DNA of 64,000 nt from positions 27,036,001-27,100,000 of the forward strand of contig CM075778.1 in the NCBI GenBank assembly GCA_037974665.1. The letters run 5' to 3'. The DNA comes from Ehretia macrophylla. Lineage: Eukaryota; Streptophyta; Magnoliopsida; Boraginales; Ehretiaceae. This document shows, one piece after another, positions 23,901 through 36,260 of this stretch. The translations under genes were made by a program, and so were the position numbers. Each line of letters opens with the position of its first letter. The stretch's first letter is position 1. The notes under the pieces are model-generated. The model did no database searches, had not been told where the DNA came from, and was given only the letters and a program-made list of their open reading frames with translations.

Positions 23901-26120
23901 AAGGTGTTTACATTCATTAGCACAAGCCTCCTACGATAAAACAATTTTCATCTTGTAATAATACCACTTCAAATCACAAGACACAACAAACCAAATGAAG
24001 TAGAACTTTCTCTCTATTTGATTATGGAGACTCTACATGCATGTCGATTTTGAAAAAACTCAATGCTTTAATGTCAAAACATTCCGAGTATTTATAGGAG
24101 AAAAGTATAATGATTTTCGATTAGAATAATGACCACTTAATTATTGAAATTAATTTTGAATAATGGCTTATTTGTTGCAAAATAAAACAGAAGTAACTGA
24201 AAAACATTATTTTTTATACTTATTTCAAGAATAAATCAAAAAAAAATTATGAATATTTTTATTTTAGAATTATTTCTAACATAAATTCCGAAATACATTA
24301 TGGAATAAATTGCAAGAAGCATTACATCCAAAAATAAAATCATGGTCAAAATGCACTGTTATAGGTACATGTAACATGCATATCTCTGTTTAATTCATGT
24401 AAATTCTCAGACGGTCCTGGAAGTCGAAATAGCACATACGTCCAATATTTTTTGCTATTATTAATTAAGGTAGGTAATAGAAGATATTTAATATGTATAG
24501 ATTGAGTTATTCGCATGGAGCCTCTTATTCCTTGTGCAAATGGAATGGTATCCGAGGCTTCTATTATCTCTACACCTATAAAAACAAATCAAATCAAATC
24601 AAGTTAAGCCATGCCAAATACATGCACGCATACATGTGTAGAAAATTGGACCGAACCCAATGACTGACATAGTTGGCTGTATTTTTCTCCTATGGAAAAA
24701 ACTCACTTTTCCAACTCTTTATTTTCTCAAGTTGATCCTTCAACTTTATTATCAAATTTCTCATTTATTATTCATTTTCTTTTAACAAGTAAATATGATA
24801 TGCTTATCTACTGGAAAAGAAGAATATTTATGTGCCTGATCCTTATCGTTGAAAAGTGTAGGACCAACTAAAACATAAAGTAAAAAATGCATATTTAATT
24901 GGGTTAAAATCCTAAGGTCCAAGAATTTTATAATAATGAAACAATTAAATACAAAACCTACTTATACATATACAAATAATGAAATTTCACGACTCAATAA
25001 AACCCCCATCTCTTACTAGGATCTCTAAGGCTGAAATGGATTTTTTATTCTAACAATTTAGTGATTATAAAGCTAAGACTATACAACTAGGATGATTTAC
25101 AAGTTTGCGAGTGTTGCCTTTTAGATTGTTCCAGCTGAATTTCCTTTTGTTTAGAATTGCTAGCTTAAATCTTATCCTTTTATGTACTTTAAATGTATTT
25201 TTTCTTTGCGTGTCAAATTTACCACTTCTCTATTATTAGTCTTTGAATTTGCTCTGAGGATCTAACGATATCACAAGCCTTCAATTAGTACCAATCGAAG
25301 TAGTTTAACGTAATTTAATGAAAAGGAAAAGCTATACTTTACTGACTAAAGATAGATTCATAGATAGACTAATTTTATATCCTTTCTATACTAAACTTCT
25401 AATTAATCTCCTAAATGATTCCATCTGATTGACTACTCTTTCTTATAGTCGAATAATATTGAATTGTCTATTATTCATTTCTCTCATCCTTAGGTAAAAC
25501 TTATTGAGACAGAGGTAAAGAAGTCTTGACCATAAGTTTCAATTTCATCTAAGAGTTTTGTGAAGTCTTATTATTATGATTGCTCATGTTATTGGTATTG
25601 GCTCTATGAGCCATGGGATAGTTAATTTCAAGGAGACGTAAATATATTTAAAGTTCCACTTAATCGACAACTCAAAAGAATAAAAGAAAGAAGGATGCCT
25701 TGAAGGACAAATATGTTCTTACAATAGTTTCACATAAAAAAATGATGGCTTTTGGTACATGAAAAATTAGAGAAAATGGGCGAGTAATGCATTACTTGTA
25801 TCTTAATTTCAGAAACATTCAGTTTGGACATTTGTATCTCTCATGTTACATTTTTCATTAGGTCTTGTGGTTTCACCTAATTTTTAATAGAAAGCTCCTT
25901 AAATTGATTTTAGACATGAGGTTTTACATACTTCAAACATGAATTTTCTAGTAACTATTGAACAAAAATAATAATCAGGAATAACATTGAGATTTTCATT
26001 GTGAGAGCGAATGAAACATGAGTTGCATCAATCCAGAGTTTTATTGGCTTATCATAACAAAGAAATAAGTTTTCAGTATATAGTTCAATTGGCTTACCAT
26101 GAAAATCACTTCTTTTAGGC
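20967..26120. other. Long AT-rich intergenic stretch, no gene recognised
   Basis: Collinear with 55112-60300. I see no recognisable coding exon. A 78-codon frame at 22853-23089 is kept in block B (57021-57257) with one residue changed, but its composition does not stand out. A short TG run near 22150 is longer in block B (56310-56330). Confidence 0.55.
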
Positions 26121-26136
26121 CAAAGTAAATGCCTCT

Positions 26137-26335
26137 TGGTCCATAATCATATTCACTTACCAAAGAAACTATATGTTGGTCTATAATCATATTCAGTTAC
26201 CAAAGAAACTATCTGGTGGTCCACAATCATATTCACTTACCAAAGAAAATAATTTAGTTATCCATAGTCATATTCACTTACCAAAGAAAGCAATTTTGTT
26301 GTCTATAATCATAATCACTTACCAAAGTTGTTGTC
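26137..26335 (+). repeat. 40-42 bp tandem repeats upstream of CYP78A, five copies
   Basis: Units start near 26137, 26176, 26216, 26258 and 26300, each built on GTCCATAATCATATTCACTTACCAAAGAAA with drift. Block B (60312-60470) has four; the unit at about 26176-26215 is the one absent there. The array ends about 45 bases before the TATA box and may once have held repeated regulatory sites. Confidence 0.85.
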
Positions 26336-26379
26336 CATAATCCCATTCTACACAAGCCTAGAAGCTTTACAATTACCCC

Positions 26380-26390
26380 TATAAATATGT
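26380..26390 (+). promoter_or_regulatory. TATA box of CYP78A pseudogene A
   Basis: CCCTATAAATATG lies about 95 bases before the ATG at 26479, so the upstream in-frame ATG at 26389 would overlap the TATA box and is not the start. Confidence 0.55.
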
Positions 26391-26478
26391 GTACTTTATC
26401 TTTCGCTTTCACCAACTCTCTTGTGTAGTTTGTAACTCCCATAAACAATATATCTCTGAGAAATTCGCTGAAACAATA

Positions 26479-28150
26479 ATGGATTTTAGTATGGTTACAA
26501 AAGACACAAATTGGTGGGTATTTACACTACCAGCATTTCTTGGATCCAAAAACCTCCTCGATGACGATGAGTATGTAATACTCTCTTTCTTGCTTGCCTT
26601 TTTCTCTATTGTACTCATTACATGGGCTTTCACATCAGGTGGTGTGGCTTGGAGAAATGGAAGAAATCAAATTGGTCATGTCACAATCCCTGGACCCCGA
26701 GGCCTCCCTATTGTGGGAAGCCTTTTCACTCTCAGTCGTGGTTTAGCTCATCGTACCCTAGCTTCTATAGCATGGAGACCAAATGCCAAACAGTTAAGGC
26801 CTTTAGCCTTGGCTCAACCCCAGTTGTAGTGGCTTCTGACCCCAATGTCGCACGTGAGATCCTAACGTCACCTCATAATTTTGCTGATCGACCGCTAAAG
26901 CAATCAGCTAAAAGCCTCATGTTTAGTTGAGCAATCGGTTTTGCTCCTAACGGCACATATTGGAGGCTTCTTAGAAGAATTGCTGCACACGAAGCAGGTC
27001 GTCAAGTAGATTTTAGCACCATGCTTCTGAACATAAGAAATAAGCAATCGCATCAAGGTGTCGTTTTATTAAGGAAACATTTACAAGCTGCTGCTTTAAA
27101 CAACATCATGGGTAGTGTTTTTGGTAAACGTTATGACCCAATGCAAGATACTGAACAATTAAGAGAGCTTAAAGATATGGTAAAAGAGGGTTTTGAACTC
27201 TTGGGTGCTTTCAATTCGTTTGATCATCTTCCATGGCTTAGCTATTTCTATGATCCTCATCGTATAGTTGAACGTTGTGAAGCACTTGTGCCCCGAGTTA
27301 GAAAACTCGTTCAAGGCGGCGTTGATGAACACAAATTCACTAGTTCAGGAAACCTTTCTGATAACGCAGACTTGGTCAATCTTCTACTTTCTTTAGACGG
27401 GGTTGACAAGCTCAATGATGGTGATATGATTGATGTCCTATGGGTAAGTAATTAAGATCTATTTTCGTCCACCTAAATATAAGTAGCTTTACTAAGTAGT
27501 TATGGTTTTGCTTCACAATGCAGGAAATGATATTTAGAGGGATAGACACAACAGCATTGTTGACAGAATGGGTTATGGCGGAGTTAATATTGCACCCAGA
27601 AGTACAAGATAAGTTGCAAGAGGAGATTAACAACAATGTGAAGAACAGAAGCGTGACAGATGCAGATGTGGCAAGGTTACCCTATCTACAAGCTATGATC
27701 AAAGAAGCTCTTAGGGTGCACCCACCAGGCCCACTCATCTCATGGGCTAGGTTGTCTGCCTTGGATGTACCTCTCAGCAATGGAATGGTTGTTCCAACGA
27801 ACACAACAGCGATGGTTAATATGTGGGCTATTACACATGACTCCCAAGTGTGGAAAGACCCATCTGAGTTTAAGCCAGAGAGGTTCATGGTAATCCATGG
27901 CGGTGAAGATGTGGATATTAGAGGTGGTGATTTGAGGCTTGCACCCTTTGGAGCTGGACGTAGGGTATGCCCTGGGAAGAACCTAGGGCTTGTGACCGTG
28001 ACACTTTGGGTTGCCAAGTTGGTACAAAACTTCAAGTGGGTTCAAGATGATGCTAATCCTATCAAACTAGATGAAGTCTTAAAGTTGTCATGTGAGATGA
28101 AGTACCCTTTGACCGCTGTTGCCATGCCTAGAGATATTGCTTTCTTGTAG
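26479..28150 (+). pseudogene. CYP78A cytochrome P450 pseudogene, copy A
   Basis: Exon 1 (26479-27443) and exon 2 (27524-28150) are joined by a phase-0 GTAAGT...TGCAG intron. Features in order: N-terminal membrane anchor, [73 protein letters not shown]-helix [30 protein letters not shown] and heme loop [10 protein letters not shown]. These are CYP78A hallmarks; the family makes ER-bound monooxygenases that control organ size. One base is missing between 26797 and 26798 (expected AKQLMAFSLG), and TGA at 26928-26930 replaces the CGA of SRAIGF. Both lesions are shared with copy B. Copy A alone also lost 33 bases in frame ([11 protein letters not shown]) between ATTGCT repeats near 26980. The rest is well kept, so death was fairly recent but before the duplication. 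Confidence 0.9.
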
Positions 28151-29944
28151 TATCTATTTGGATGTTACTTTATATGTTTTGTTAGGAGCTCTACGAAGGC
28201 AAAACTTTTCTTTTTCTCAAATTTTGAGTCAAAGAATAGTTCAATGTTGGAGGGTTCCAAGTTTAAAATAATTAAGAAGGAATATTTTATGTCGAATAAT
28301 ATAATAAATTAAGAAGAATTATCTTAACATTTTCTAGTTTGCAATTTTGAATTTATGCTTGCCTTTCACCATCTTGTATAGTTCGTCCATGAGCTTTAAG
28401 CAGCTATGCACGCACTTAGATACTTCCCTTAGTTCTTCATTTGCTTCTCTAACTACATCTTGTCTTGAAAATTTGTGGACTTTTTCTCCTACTTATATTT
28501 ATGTATCTTTTAAGTAATGCAGGGATGTGATTTGATCCATGGAATTTTCACACATCTTTTTACTTGAAATGTAAAAGAATTTAAAGGTTGTTACTTGTTA
28601 CCATAAAAATCACAATGATATTTATACTCGAGACTTTTAGCTAGAGCTGAATTCTACTAGTAGTCCCTAAATCTTATAAAAGGTCACATAATTAACTTCA
28701 TATTTATGTAGATTACATGATTTAAGACTTCTTTAAGAAATGCACACTTTAGTGTAATTAATTCACTAAGGAAACTATTCTTTCTTGGTTTTTAGATTAA
28801 TAATACTAACAATGGCCTACTTCATTTATTCGTTACATAATATTTTATTGTTGGCTTTTTTCGGCATACAATGATTATACAATTCTCCTAAATTTTGAAA
28901 GGTTAAATATGTTTTTTCTTTTTTATCTTGGCTAATAATTTGTTCCTCTCATCAATGGCTTGTTATTAATAATATTGTTTGTAGTAAAGTAATAGTAAAG
29001 TAATAGGTACTCATTTTGTACCTTTCCTTTGAGAAAAATAGCTCGAGTCAAATGAATCTTTTTGTCTTTCTTGTCAAGATAATATATTTTCCCATATATT
29101 TACAACTAAAACATATACAAACTAACCAATTTCACTATCGAGATGGAAGGTTTGAGATCTAATCTAAAAGTAGAGTAAGATAACTACATTACTCAGCAAG
29201 GTAGTGAGCTACACTACTGGTCATCTACGCACTACCGGAAAGGGCTTTCATCTCAATATATCAATTTACATAAGACATTCATACTAAGGTCAGCTACTCA
29301 ACAACAAAGATGTTATATTTTACTTTCTGGGCTTCCCATTATCTCGGTAAAAGACAAATAAAACAATAACGGCCTCGTAGAGATAGGAAGTGAAAAAAGA
29401 TGGACTACTAGCCTCACAAAGAAAAAATCAAATAAATGTCTCCAAAGCCTACCATCCCCCTATTTGGAAACATTCCTTCATTTACTAACCACCGACTTGA
29501 GATTGGATTTTTAACATTTCATTGTCTACAAAAGCCAACAACAACATACTTTTGGTAAGAGAGTCAAAACTGTGAGATAGGCAGAGAGTGTGGCGTCAAC
29601 TCAAGCACCAGACGATCTGCTGACTCGAATGCAGCATCGCAGAAACTGCAACTTGTATTCTGCACAACAGCCCCTGATATTGCTGACAATCTTCTGCAGA
29701 AAGGAGCCAAAGAATGACAGCGCACATCAGAATTTTCCTATCGAACCAGATGAGATACACAAGCAACAGCTCGGTATATAGCATACTGCAGACAGGCACA
29801 AGTTCAAGTAGAACAGATGGAGTTGCATCCCTTGACCACCATAATCAACCTTGCAGCAGCTCGGTAGCATACTGCATACCAGGCTATCCACCAAAATTTT
29901 TAGCCGCCTTAACATTCATTTATAAGAATATCAAATCTCATACT
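28151..29944. other. AT-rich intergenic DNA, then probable 3' UTR of the minus-strand FEX gene
   Basis: 28151-29580 shows nothing beyond the CYP78A 3' flank. 29580-29944 is less AT-rich, abuts the stop codon of the fluoride-exporter gene on the minus strand, and has no conserved frame; it fits a 3' untranslated region. Confidence 0.45.
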
Positions 29945-30600
29945 CTAATCAAATCCCTTGGCCCAAACAGGTACAGAATATATCAGCATCCCAAAGGTGA
30001 ATGAGATAAGTATTGTACTCGTTGCATAAGCATATGCTCTCCAAGGGTACGCACTCTCTCTCATCGCGTGGAACTCAGCAACGAAAGTGGAAACTGTACT
30101 TAGACAACCTAGTAGACCAAACTGGATTCCTGTTGCAATGGTATCACAGGTCGTAGTGTTTACCTGTATCAAAAAATCATTTAAGCCATCATCATTAATC
30201 TATCCACTTGTGGCGTAGTACCACAAGAAAAACAAACAGTATTAATACATATGCAAGTTCTGCACAATGTGGTTATGGTTACCTCTAAAATATAGAAAAG
30301 ATCAAAACATCAAAAACAGCATGAAGAACCACAAGCATACAATCTTAATCTTCTTAAAAGAGAATTCCTCAATATTTACTTCGCATGTGCATAAAAAGCA
30401 ACAGGCTTTACACAAGTCTATGGATAGATATGCAGTAGAAGGAACAGATATGGAAGGAAGACAGGACAGGCCGGAAGCACTGATATGAATATACGAGAGA
30501 GATTACCGATTTCTTCAATGTTGCCACTGCTGCCATTACACAAGCTGCGGAGACATTAGCTATGAGAGTCCCAAAAGGCAACCACCTTAAAAAGCCATCT
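29945..30600 (-). pseudogene. Fluoride exporter (FEX/CrcB-like), C-terminal part only
   Basis: Minus strand. The last exon (29945-30163) encodes VNTTTCDTIATG, then IQFGLLGCLSTVSTFVAEF, PWRAYAYATSTI and GMLIYSVPVWAKGFD-stop. The exon before it (30507 to about 30600) encodes FLRWLPFGTLIANVSAAC and MAAVATLKKS. A 343-base intron, GTAATC...GATACAG, joins them in phase 0. This is the second CrcB-type half of plant fluoride exporters, with the GCLSTVSTF channel motif; the family exports fluoride across the plasma membrane. The first half is not found: upstream the sequence passes into a LINE fragment at about 30600. A possible small exon (RERATVAAML) lies near 31790-31825 but is uncertain. If the LINE lies in an intron and the remaining exons survive elsewhere, the gene could still work; more likely it is a broken 3' remnant. 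Confidence 0.7.
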
Positions 30601-31443
30601 CCACTGATTGTTGTAAATGCGGTTGGCCACTTTAAGAGTATTAAGGTGCATGGGGATACTGATATTATTCACCCTCATATAATCATACAGTGACCCACAA
30701 GGAAGCCACCAATCCCACAACACAATAGTCCTCCCACCGTCACCTATGGCATGCTTAATGAATTGAAATGCATCAGCTCTGCACTTGAGTATTTCTCTCC
30801 AAGACCATGAAGCATTGTCAGGGATGTCAATGCTCCATATACTTTGGTTATCAAGAAAAACAGTGTTAACCCAATAGCCCCAGAGTGACAATTCCTGAGA
30901 ATATGTATGCCAAAACAGTTTCAACATTGCCACCCTATTCACATCCTCCAACTTCCGAATACCCAAGTCCTCCAACTTCCGAATACCCAAGCCTCCCTCC
31001 TTTTTTGGACGACACACATCACCCTAAGCAACTTTCGCACCTTTCACATCATCAGTTCTATTATTCCACAAAAAGGATGCAAATTTACTTTCAATGTCTT
31101 TAATTACACCTTTAGGGATAACAAAGACATTACACCAGTAGTTTGTGAAACAATGAAGTACAGAGTTAATCAATTCAACTTTCCCTGCATAAGACAAATA
31201 CTTCACCGTCCAGTGGCCAATTTTAGCAATAATCTTCTCAACCAAAGAGTTACAAGCTTCCTTGTTGAAGGCAGCATAAATCAGAGGCAATCCAAGGTAT
31301 TTAATTGGCAGAGATCCAATTTTCATACCAAGAGTGTCACTGATATGGGCTTGCAAACTTTCTGAGCAGCCAGCAATAAAAACTTCACTCTTAATAGAGC
31401 TAACGTGAAGCCCAAACATCTTAGAAAAAAGGGTGAACTGCAC
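30600..31443 (-). mobile_element. LINE fragment (RT C-terminal region)
   Basis: Minus-strand frames 31024-31443 and 30556-31017 give SLPIKYLGLPLIY, then NNRTD and a GGLGIRKLEDL segment, then DGGRTIVLWDWWLP, the part of plant LINE reverse transcriptases after the catalytic core. A 24-base tandem duplication near 30944-30990 doubles GIRKLEDL. A frame change or stop separates the two frames near 31020. It is a different copy from the LINE at 15230 and abuts the FEX exon. Confidence 0.75.
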
Positions 31444-32214
31444 CAGATCCCCTTGTAGTTAGGTGAAAGTGCATCGTTGCCCCCTGTGTTTTAAAAACTA
31501 GCATAAGTAGTCCCTGTGTTTTTGTGAAAGTGCAAACGTGCTCCCTCCGTCTATTTTCCGTCAAAAAAACTAACGGACATTGCAAAAATACACATTTGCC
31601 ATCATGTAATAAAAATACATTTTTGCCTTCATTCTGCATCTCCACCTTCCAACCGCAACATTTCTACCATTGTTCTCAACTCTCTTTTCCTCATCCCTTT
31701 CAGTTCTCAAATAATTTTTTTGCATTCTTGGCACTCATATACATTAAATTAAAATTGTATTGCTAAAATAAGAAATGAACTGTGTGTTTACCCAACATAG
31801 CAGCCACTGTAGCTCTTTCCCTGTCCAAAATACACTGTACCAAAGTTCAAAGTTTAAATCAAGCCACGTCTCCACTTTATTAGTTCACATAATGGATGAT
31901 CTATGAAAAGACAGCAACATCAACTCACAAATGGCTATATTTTCAAGAATGTAACTTGAAGGCTTGGCCGATATCCACTCAATCTAACAACTTTGGTTGA
32001 TCTCCCTGGGTACCAGTGGGTAGAGCAGTTGCAGTCAAATATTTCCTTTGGCTAGATAATTATACTTATTTCAGTCGCGTTATATTCCTAGCAAGCTTAC
32101 CATAACAAAATAAAAACAAGCCAATGATTTCTTCAAGAGCCAAATGTGATGCGAAAGTATTCCAGAATACTGACCCAATGGCCCAGTCATAGAGCCATTC
32201 TTCCCAAAAAAACA

Positions 32215-32267
<53 letters not shown>

Positions 32268-32796
32268 CAATTATCACATGGAACTAATCAGATCCTAAGT
32301 GCAAATCTGAAGACAAAAGCAGCGAAGGCAGCAAGGCAACCAGCAGCGACGATAGCAAGATAGATCCGACAGTGGAGGCAGGTGCTGCAGCTGGTGCTTC
32401 TGCGGCGATGGTGGCTCCGATGAGAGAGCAGACGTCAATTTTTTTTTCTTTTTGGGGCTTTAAAAAATGTGAAATTAGCAATAAATTGTAGATCATTGTT
32501 TACACAAAAGAAAGTAATACATTTATAAGCTTAGTTATCAGATTGATGGTGGTTACTGATGAATGGTATGACTCGTGTGAAGGAGGTAGTTTTGCAGTGT
32601 TGGTGAATAGTGGTGTTTTGGGACGAAAAGAGAGAAGAAAATATTTGGTAAAGTGAGTTTTGTTTTGTTTTTTTTTTTGGAAAGGGCATTTATGTCTAAA
32701 AGCCTAATTATTTTGCTGACATGTACACAAAAATATCTGCCCAGTTGCATATAAAGCGCGTGCGTGGCAATCTCCGTCAGAACTAACGATTTTTTA
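31444..32796. other. Single-copy spacer before block B
   Basis: No gene recognised. The stretch 31440-31640 (GAAAGTGCAAACGTGCTCCC, CCGTCAAAAAAACTAACGG) looks like a degraded transposon end, but I find no matching opposite end. (TA)n lies at 32216-32265. The junction with block B is near 32796, in a T-rich microhomology. Confidence 0.45.
32216..32265. repeat. (TA)n microsatellite
   Basis: About 25 TA units in the single-copy spacer. Confidence 0.95.
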
Positions 32797-32899
32797 GGTA
32801 TAGAAAATTTTGTTGTTGTTTCGATTTGAGTACAAGGATATATACATAATATAAGTTTGTAGTCAAGAAAATAATATTTATGAAGTGCTCGTGTCTTCT

Positions 32900-33648
32900 T
32901 TTTTTTTTTTTCTAGCTAAACAAGTAACAAATTTCATTCTACTTAAAAAACATAATTACAAATGATCAGAAAAATTCCTTATGAGGATATTTCCCAGCTG
33001 CCAACACAATACAAAGAGTATTTACTAATTCTGGTATTAGTATACGTCCTAGTATTAAAATCTTAATCCTAACACCAAACTCAATTTTCTCGAGGATTTG
33101 TTCCTCAGTGGACACTGATGACATGTTATGGACTCGATCATTCCTTTCCTTCCAGATATGGTACACAAGAGTAGTAGGAGATCATAGTTCCAAAATATTA
33201 GTTAGCCCTTAAACTCTTACCCTTGTAGCTCCTAGCAAACCACCGCAGAATGTGATCCCAAATAAATTGTTTAAACTTGAAATTTGAGAGTGGCAAACAA
33301 TTCTGTCAAACCCTCTCAATAAATGAGCACTCGAAAAACAGGTGGTCTCTTAAGTCTACCTGGGGGACTATAGCACTATGTTCTCTAATCGAATCCCATG
33401 TATATCTTGTTGTGAATCTACCTCTACTATCAACCTTCCAGTGTATGCGGTCCTGTTCTTCAGGTCTCAGTTCTAATATCCCTCACCAAGGATTGCATGA
33501 AAGTGAGCTCTGCAAGCCATCTCCAAATCGCATTATCATGAATGAATCTATCCACAATAGATTGCAAAATGATACCCATTAGCAAACACACTTGTAACTT
33601 GCATCTAATCGAAAAGGTTATCTCCAGGAAGCCAATCATCCTGCTCAA
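32900..33648 (-). mobile_element. LINE 3' relic (zf-RVT region), block B copy
   Basis: Near-identical to 5560-6292: YHIWKERNDRVHN in the minus frame 32966-33166 and AIWRWLAELTF in 33460-33648. Dead fragment carried by the duplication. Confidence 0.75.
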
Positions 33649-34184
33649 GGTTATAAAAAACTATTAATTAATGAACAAAATCAAAAAGAAGTAGGAAATC
33701 AAAATATTGTGCAACTTTTACATTCACTTTGTTTTGTTTCTAAAAGCAATTTAAGATTTTGTTTGCATTCATGTTGGCTATTTCTAATACGAATTCGGCA
33801 GGTCGTCCCTCTTCCTACAGGTTCCTCCACAGACCCAATGACACACCACTCAAGCCCCTTCTCTTTCTCTAATCATAAATTCAATACCATGATCCTTTTA
33901 TTTGTCTTTCATTCTCCCTAAATAAGTAAAATTCCACTATTTCAAATTTTTTAGGTGTTGGACTGAACCACAAGTTCGGAAAATATGTGGTAATTAGTAT
34001 CCTAATACCTGATCAAAGATAAGCTAGCCGTTAAAAAGTTGTCCAAATTCTACTTTCCTAAACCTTGTTCCATTAAATCCTACTCCTACAATAACTTGGT
34101 GAGCAAGGCAGTTTAAAAAACACTCAATAAATATATATAGCATTTACACTCACTTTTTTGGGTGTTAGGCTGGTCCACAAGTGC

Positions 34185-34566
34185 TAAATTAAAATAATTT
34201 AATTTACATAATTGTAAAATATTAACTAAAATTACAACAAATTATAAATGTCTAAATGTTAAAAAGAGTTCAAATATGAATTACAAACTGAGTTTTATGG
34301 CTGCAATTAGATAACAAAAACAACCTTATAATAACTGAATTACAAGCATTAAAAAGAAAATCTAACTACGACTCGCTAAGTATAGAGTTACATGTGAAGT
34401 GAAATACTCTTGAGTTTTGATATACTTTTTATTTTTGACACCATAAATCTAGAAAATATTGAGTCATTATATTGTCGACACCCTTATTTTACATTTTTTA
34501 AAGAAGTTATTTCACAACTAGAGTCTATAAAATTAGGTCAAATGATTCAACAACCAAATTTAAAAA

Positions 34567-34603
<37 letters not shown>

Positions 34604-35127
34604 CTTTTTGTTTTTGTTTTTGTAAGTTTAACAAAATTGAAAATTCTCCAAATACGAAAAAAACCACGTTTCACCAATTTTTTTTTTTTTAAATGCTCCT
34701 AGTATATACGAAAATATGATAATATGTGTCAAACAGAGCTAGGAATGAATGCTTCATATAAGTATTGTGGCTCTTAGAATATACACTTGTTTCATATCGA
34801 AAAATCAAAAATTCGAAGACCACTTTATAAGATTTTAGGCTATTCCATTTAATACCAATAGATTTTAAGTTGAAACCCCATAATTCTTAACATGGGCTAT
34901 GTATATAAATATGAATTAGCTCATATTAACTTTTTCTGCATTAGAAAACGAACGCTTCACATTAGTACTGTAACTATGTAAGTAAGTGCTCATATTTGCG
35001 TAATATTACATGGTAATTAAGCTTTTAGTGCAAACTACATGTAAGTATGTAGTCATATTTGTATTGATTGATTAAGTATTGCAGGAAATTTATCACCATA
35101 CCACTCAAGCACAATACAGCCTTGTCA
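34185..35127. repeat. Inverted arm, left of RING copy 1B
   Basis: Reverse complement of 36780-37748 (the RING 3' flank). It replaced about 0.1 kb of RING promoter sequence corresponding to 6837-6940 of block A. The breakpoints show microhomology, GTGC on the left and TCA on the right. It contains a (TA)n at 34569-34602. It is absent from block A, so it formed after or during the duplication. Confidence 0.85.
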
Positions 35128-35276
35128 GATCCTACTCCTACAACAACTTGGTGACCAAGGCAGTTAAAAAAAAAAAAAAATCTATAAATATAGCATTTGC
35201 ATACTATGATGCTATACATCTTCTACTGATCTATTTACTAATATTCAATAGAGATATTCATTAATTCTACAGCAAC

Positions 35277-36098
35277 ATGACGACGACGACTAATGCATCA
35301 CCAAGGCAACAATGTCCTCATACTTGTTGGTTAAACGACAACGTGCCTCGAGGACCAAGATTCATGACTCCTCACAACAACACTCATCATCATCGTCGTC
35401 GTCATGGCCATGATCATCATCACGCTGGTTTAAGCCATGGTAACAACACTGCTCCAGATTTTGATCAACAGAGACAAAACCCACCAGCCACACAATGCGC
35501 TTATAGCAGAAGAAATAACATTCATCATCATCAAGGCTATGATCATTCCCTGCTGCGAGGCACTCCTTTCGTCTATGGCGGCTCACCAATGGCGGTCCTT
35601 AGCCATGATCACTTGTATTCTCTGCAGTGAGGATTATACGTGCCATCCATTCCAACACATAATAATGATCCGTACATATATGGTGATCATCAAATCGTTA
35701 ACCATCTGCAGAACAACTTCACTAGGCATGATCCATTAGATGAAGAAACATTAGTATTGAACGATTTTCATCGTACGATGTGGCCGGTAGAAGAAACAAT
35801 TATCTTAGACATCGACGAAGTTAGAGAGCTATTTGATGATGAAGAAATAAAATATCTGCAAGCAGAGACAATCTCAAAGCATCTGAAGACACGAACTTAT
35901 AAGCGAGAAGGGAATGAAGCAGAATGTGATAATATATGTGTTGTTTGTCAAGATGAGTTGGAAAATAATGATGAATTTGCAAGTCTCCGATGTGGGCATA
36001 GATACCATGCCGATTGCATAAACAAGTGGCTCCTGCAAAATAATGTTTGCCCTATCTGTAGAGCCACGGAATTAATAGTAGACCATGATTGTTTATAG
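35277..36098 (+). pseudogene. RING-H2 E3 ligase pseudogene, copy 1B
   Basis: Block B partner of the intact gene at 7088. The start, His tracts and RING are all in one frame, ending VDHDCL-stop. TGA at 35628-35630 replaces CGA (Arg of LQRGLY), truncating the protein at 117 residues, before the RING. The His tract is shorter than in 1A (IHHHQG against IHHHHHHQG). The RING itself keeps all eight ligands, with GHRYH. TATA box (35183) and TTGGTGACCAA (35148) are kept, but promoter DNA further upstream is displaced by the inverted arm. A downstream start could give a RING-bearing fragment from the second frame (35640-36098); there is no evidence that it is used. Confidence 0.85.
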
Positions 36099-36260
36099 TA
36101 GTTGGATTTTATTTTTATTTTTTTTGTATTATTCATTGTTTTATCCAGTGTAAAATTATAATTTTAGGTATACAATGCTAATGTGAATATTCAAATTCTT
36201 ATGAAAATCTTTGATGTATATGATTTCAATTTTACCGAATTGAACTTGGGTTTAATGTTA

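Larger units (their letters stand above)
5441..27767. repeat. Segmental duplication, block A
   Basis: Collinear with block B (32797-61930). Landmark pairs are 5921/33277, 7088/35277, 12233/46323, 20245/54423 and 26479/60615. The left limit is where block B leaves unrelated sequence. The right limit is only the last base comparable before an LTR interrupts block B, so the true unit may reach about 32796. By-eye samples show about 4 changes in 600 bases near 10480-11080 and about 3 in 90 near 25261. Confidence 0.9.

Noticed and set aside
26389-26478. Upstream in-frame ATG for CYP78A
   Set aside because: It overlaps the TATA box and the extra 30 residues do not resemble the family N-terminus; the ATG at 26479 fits.
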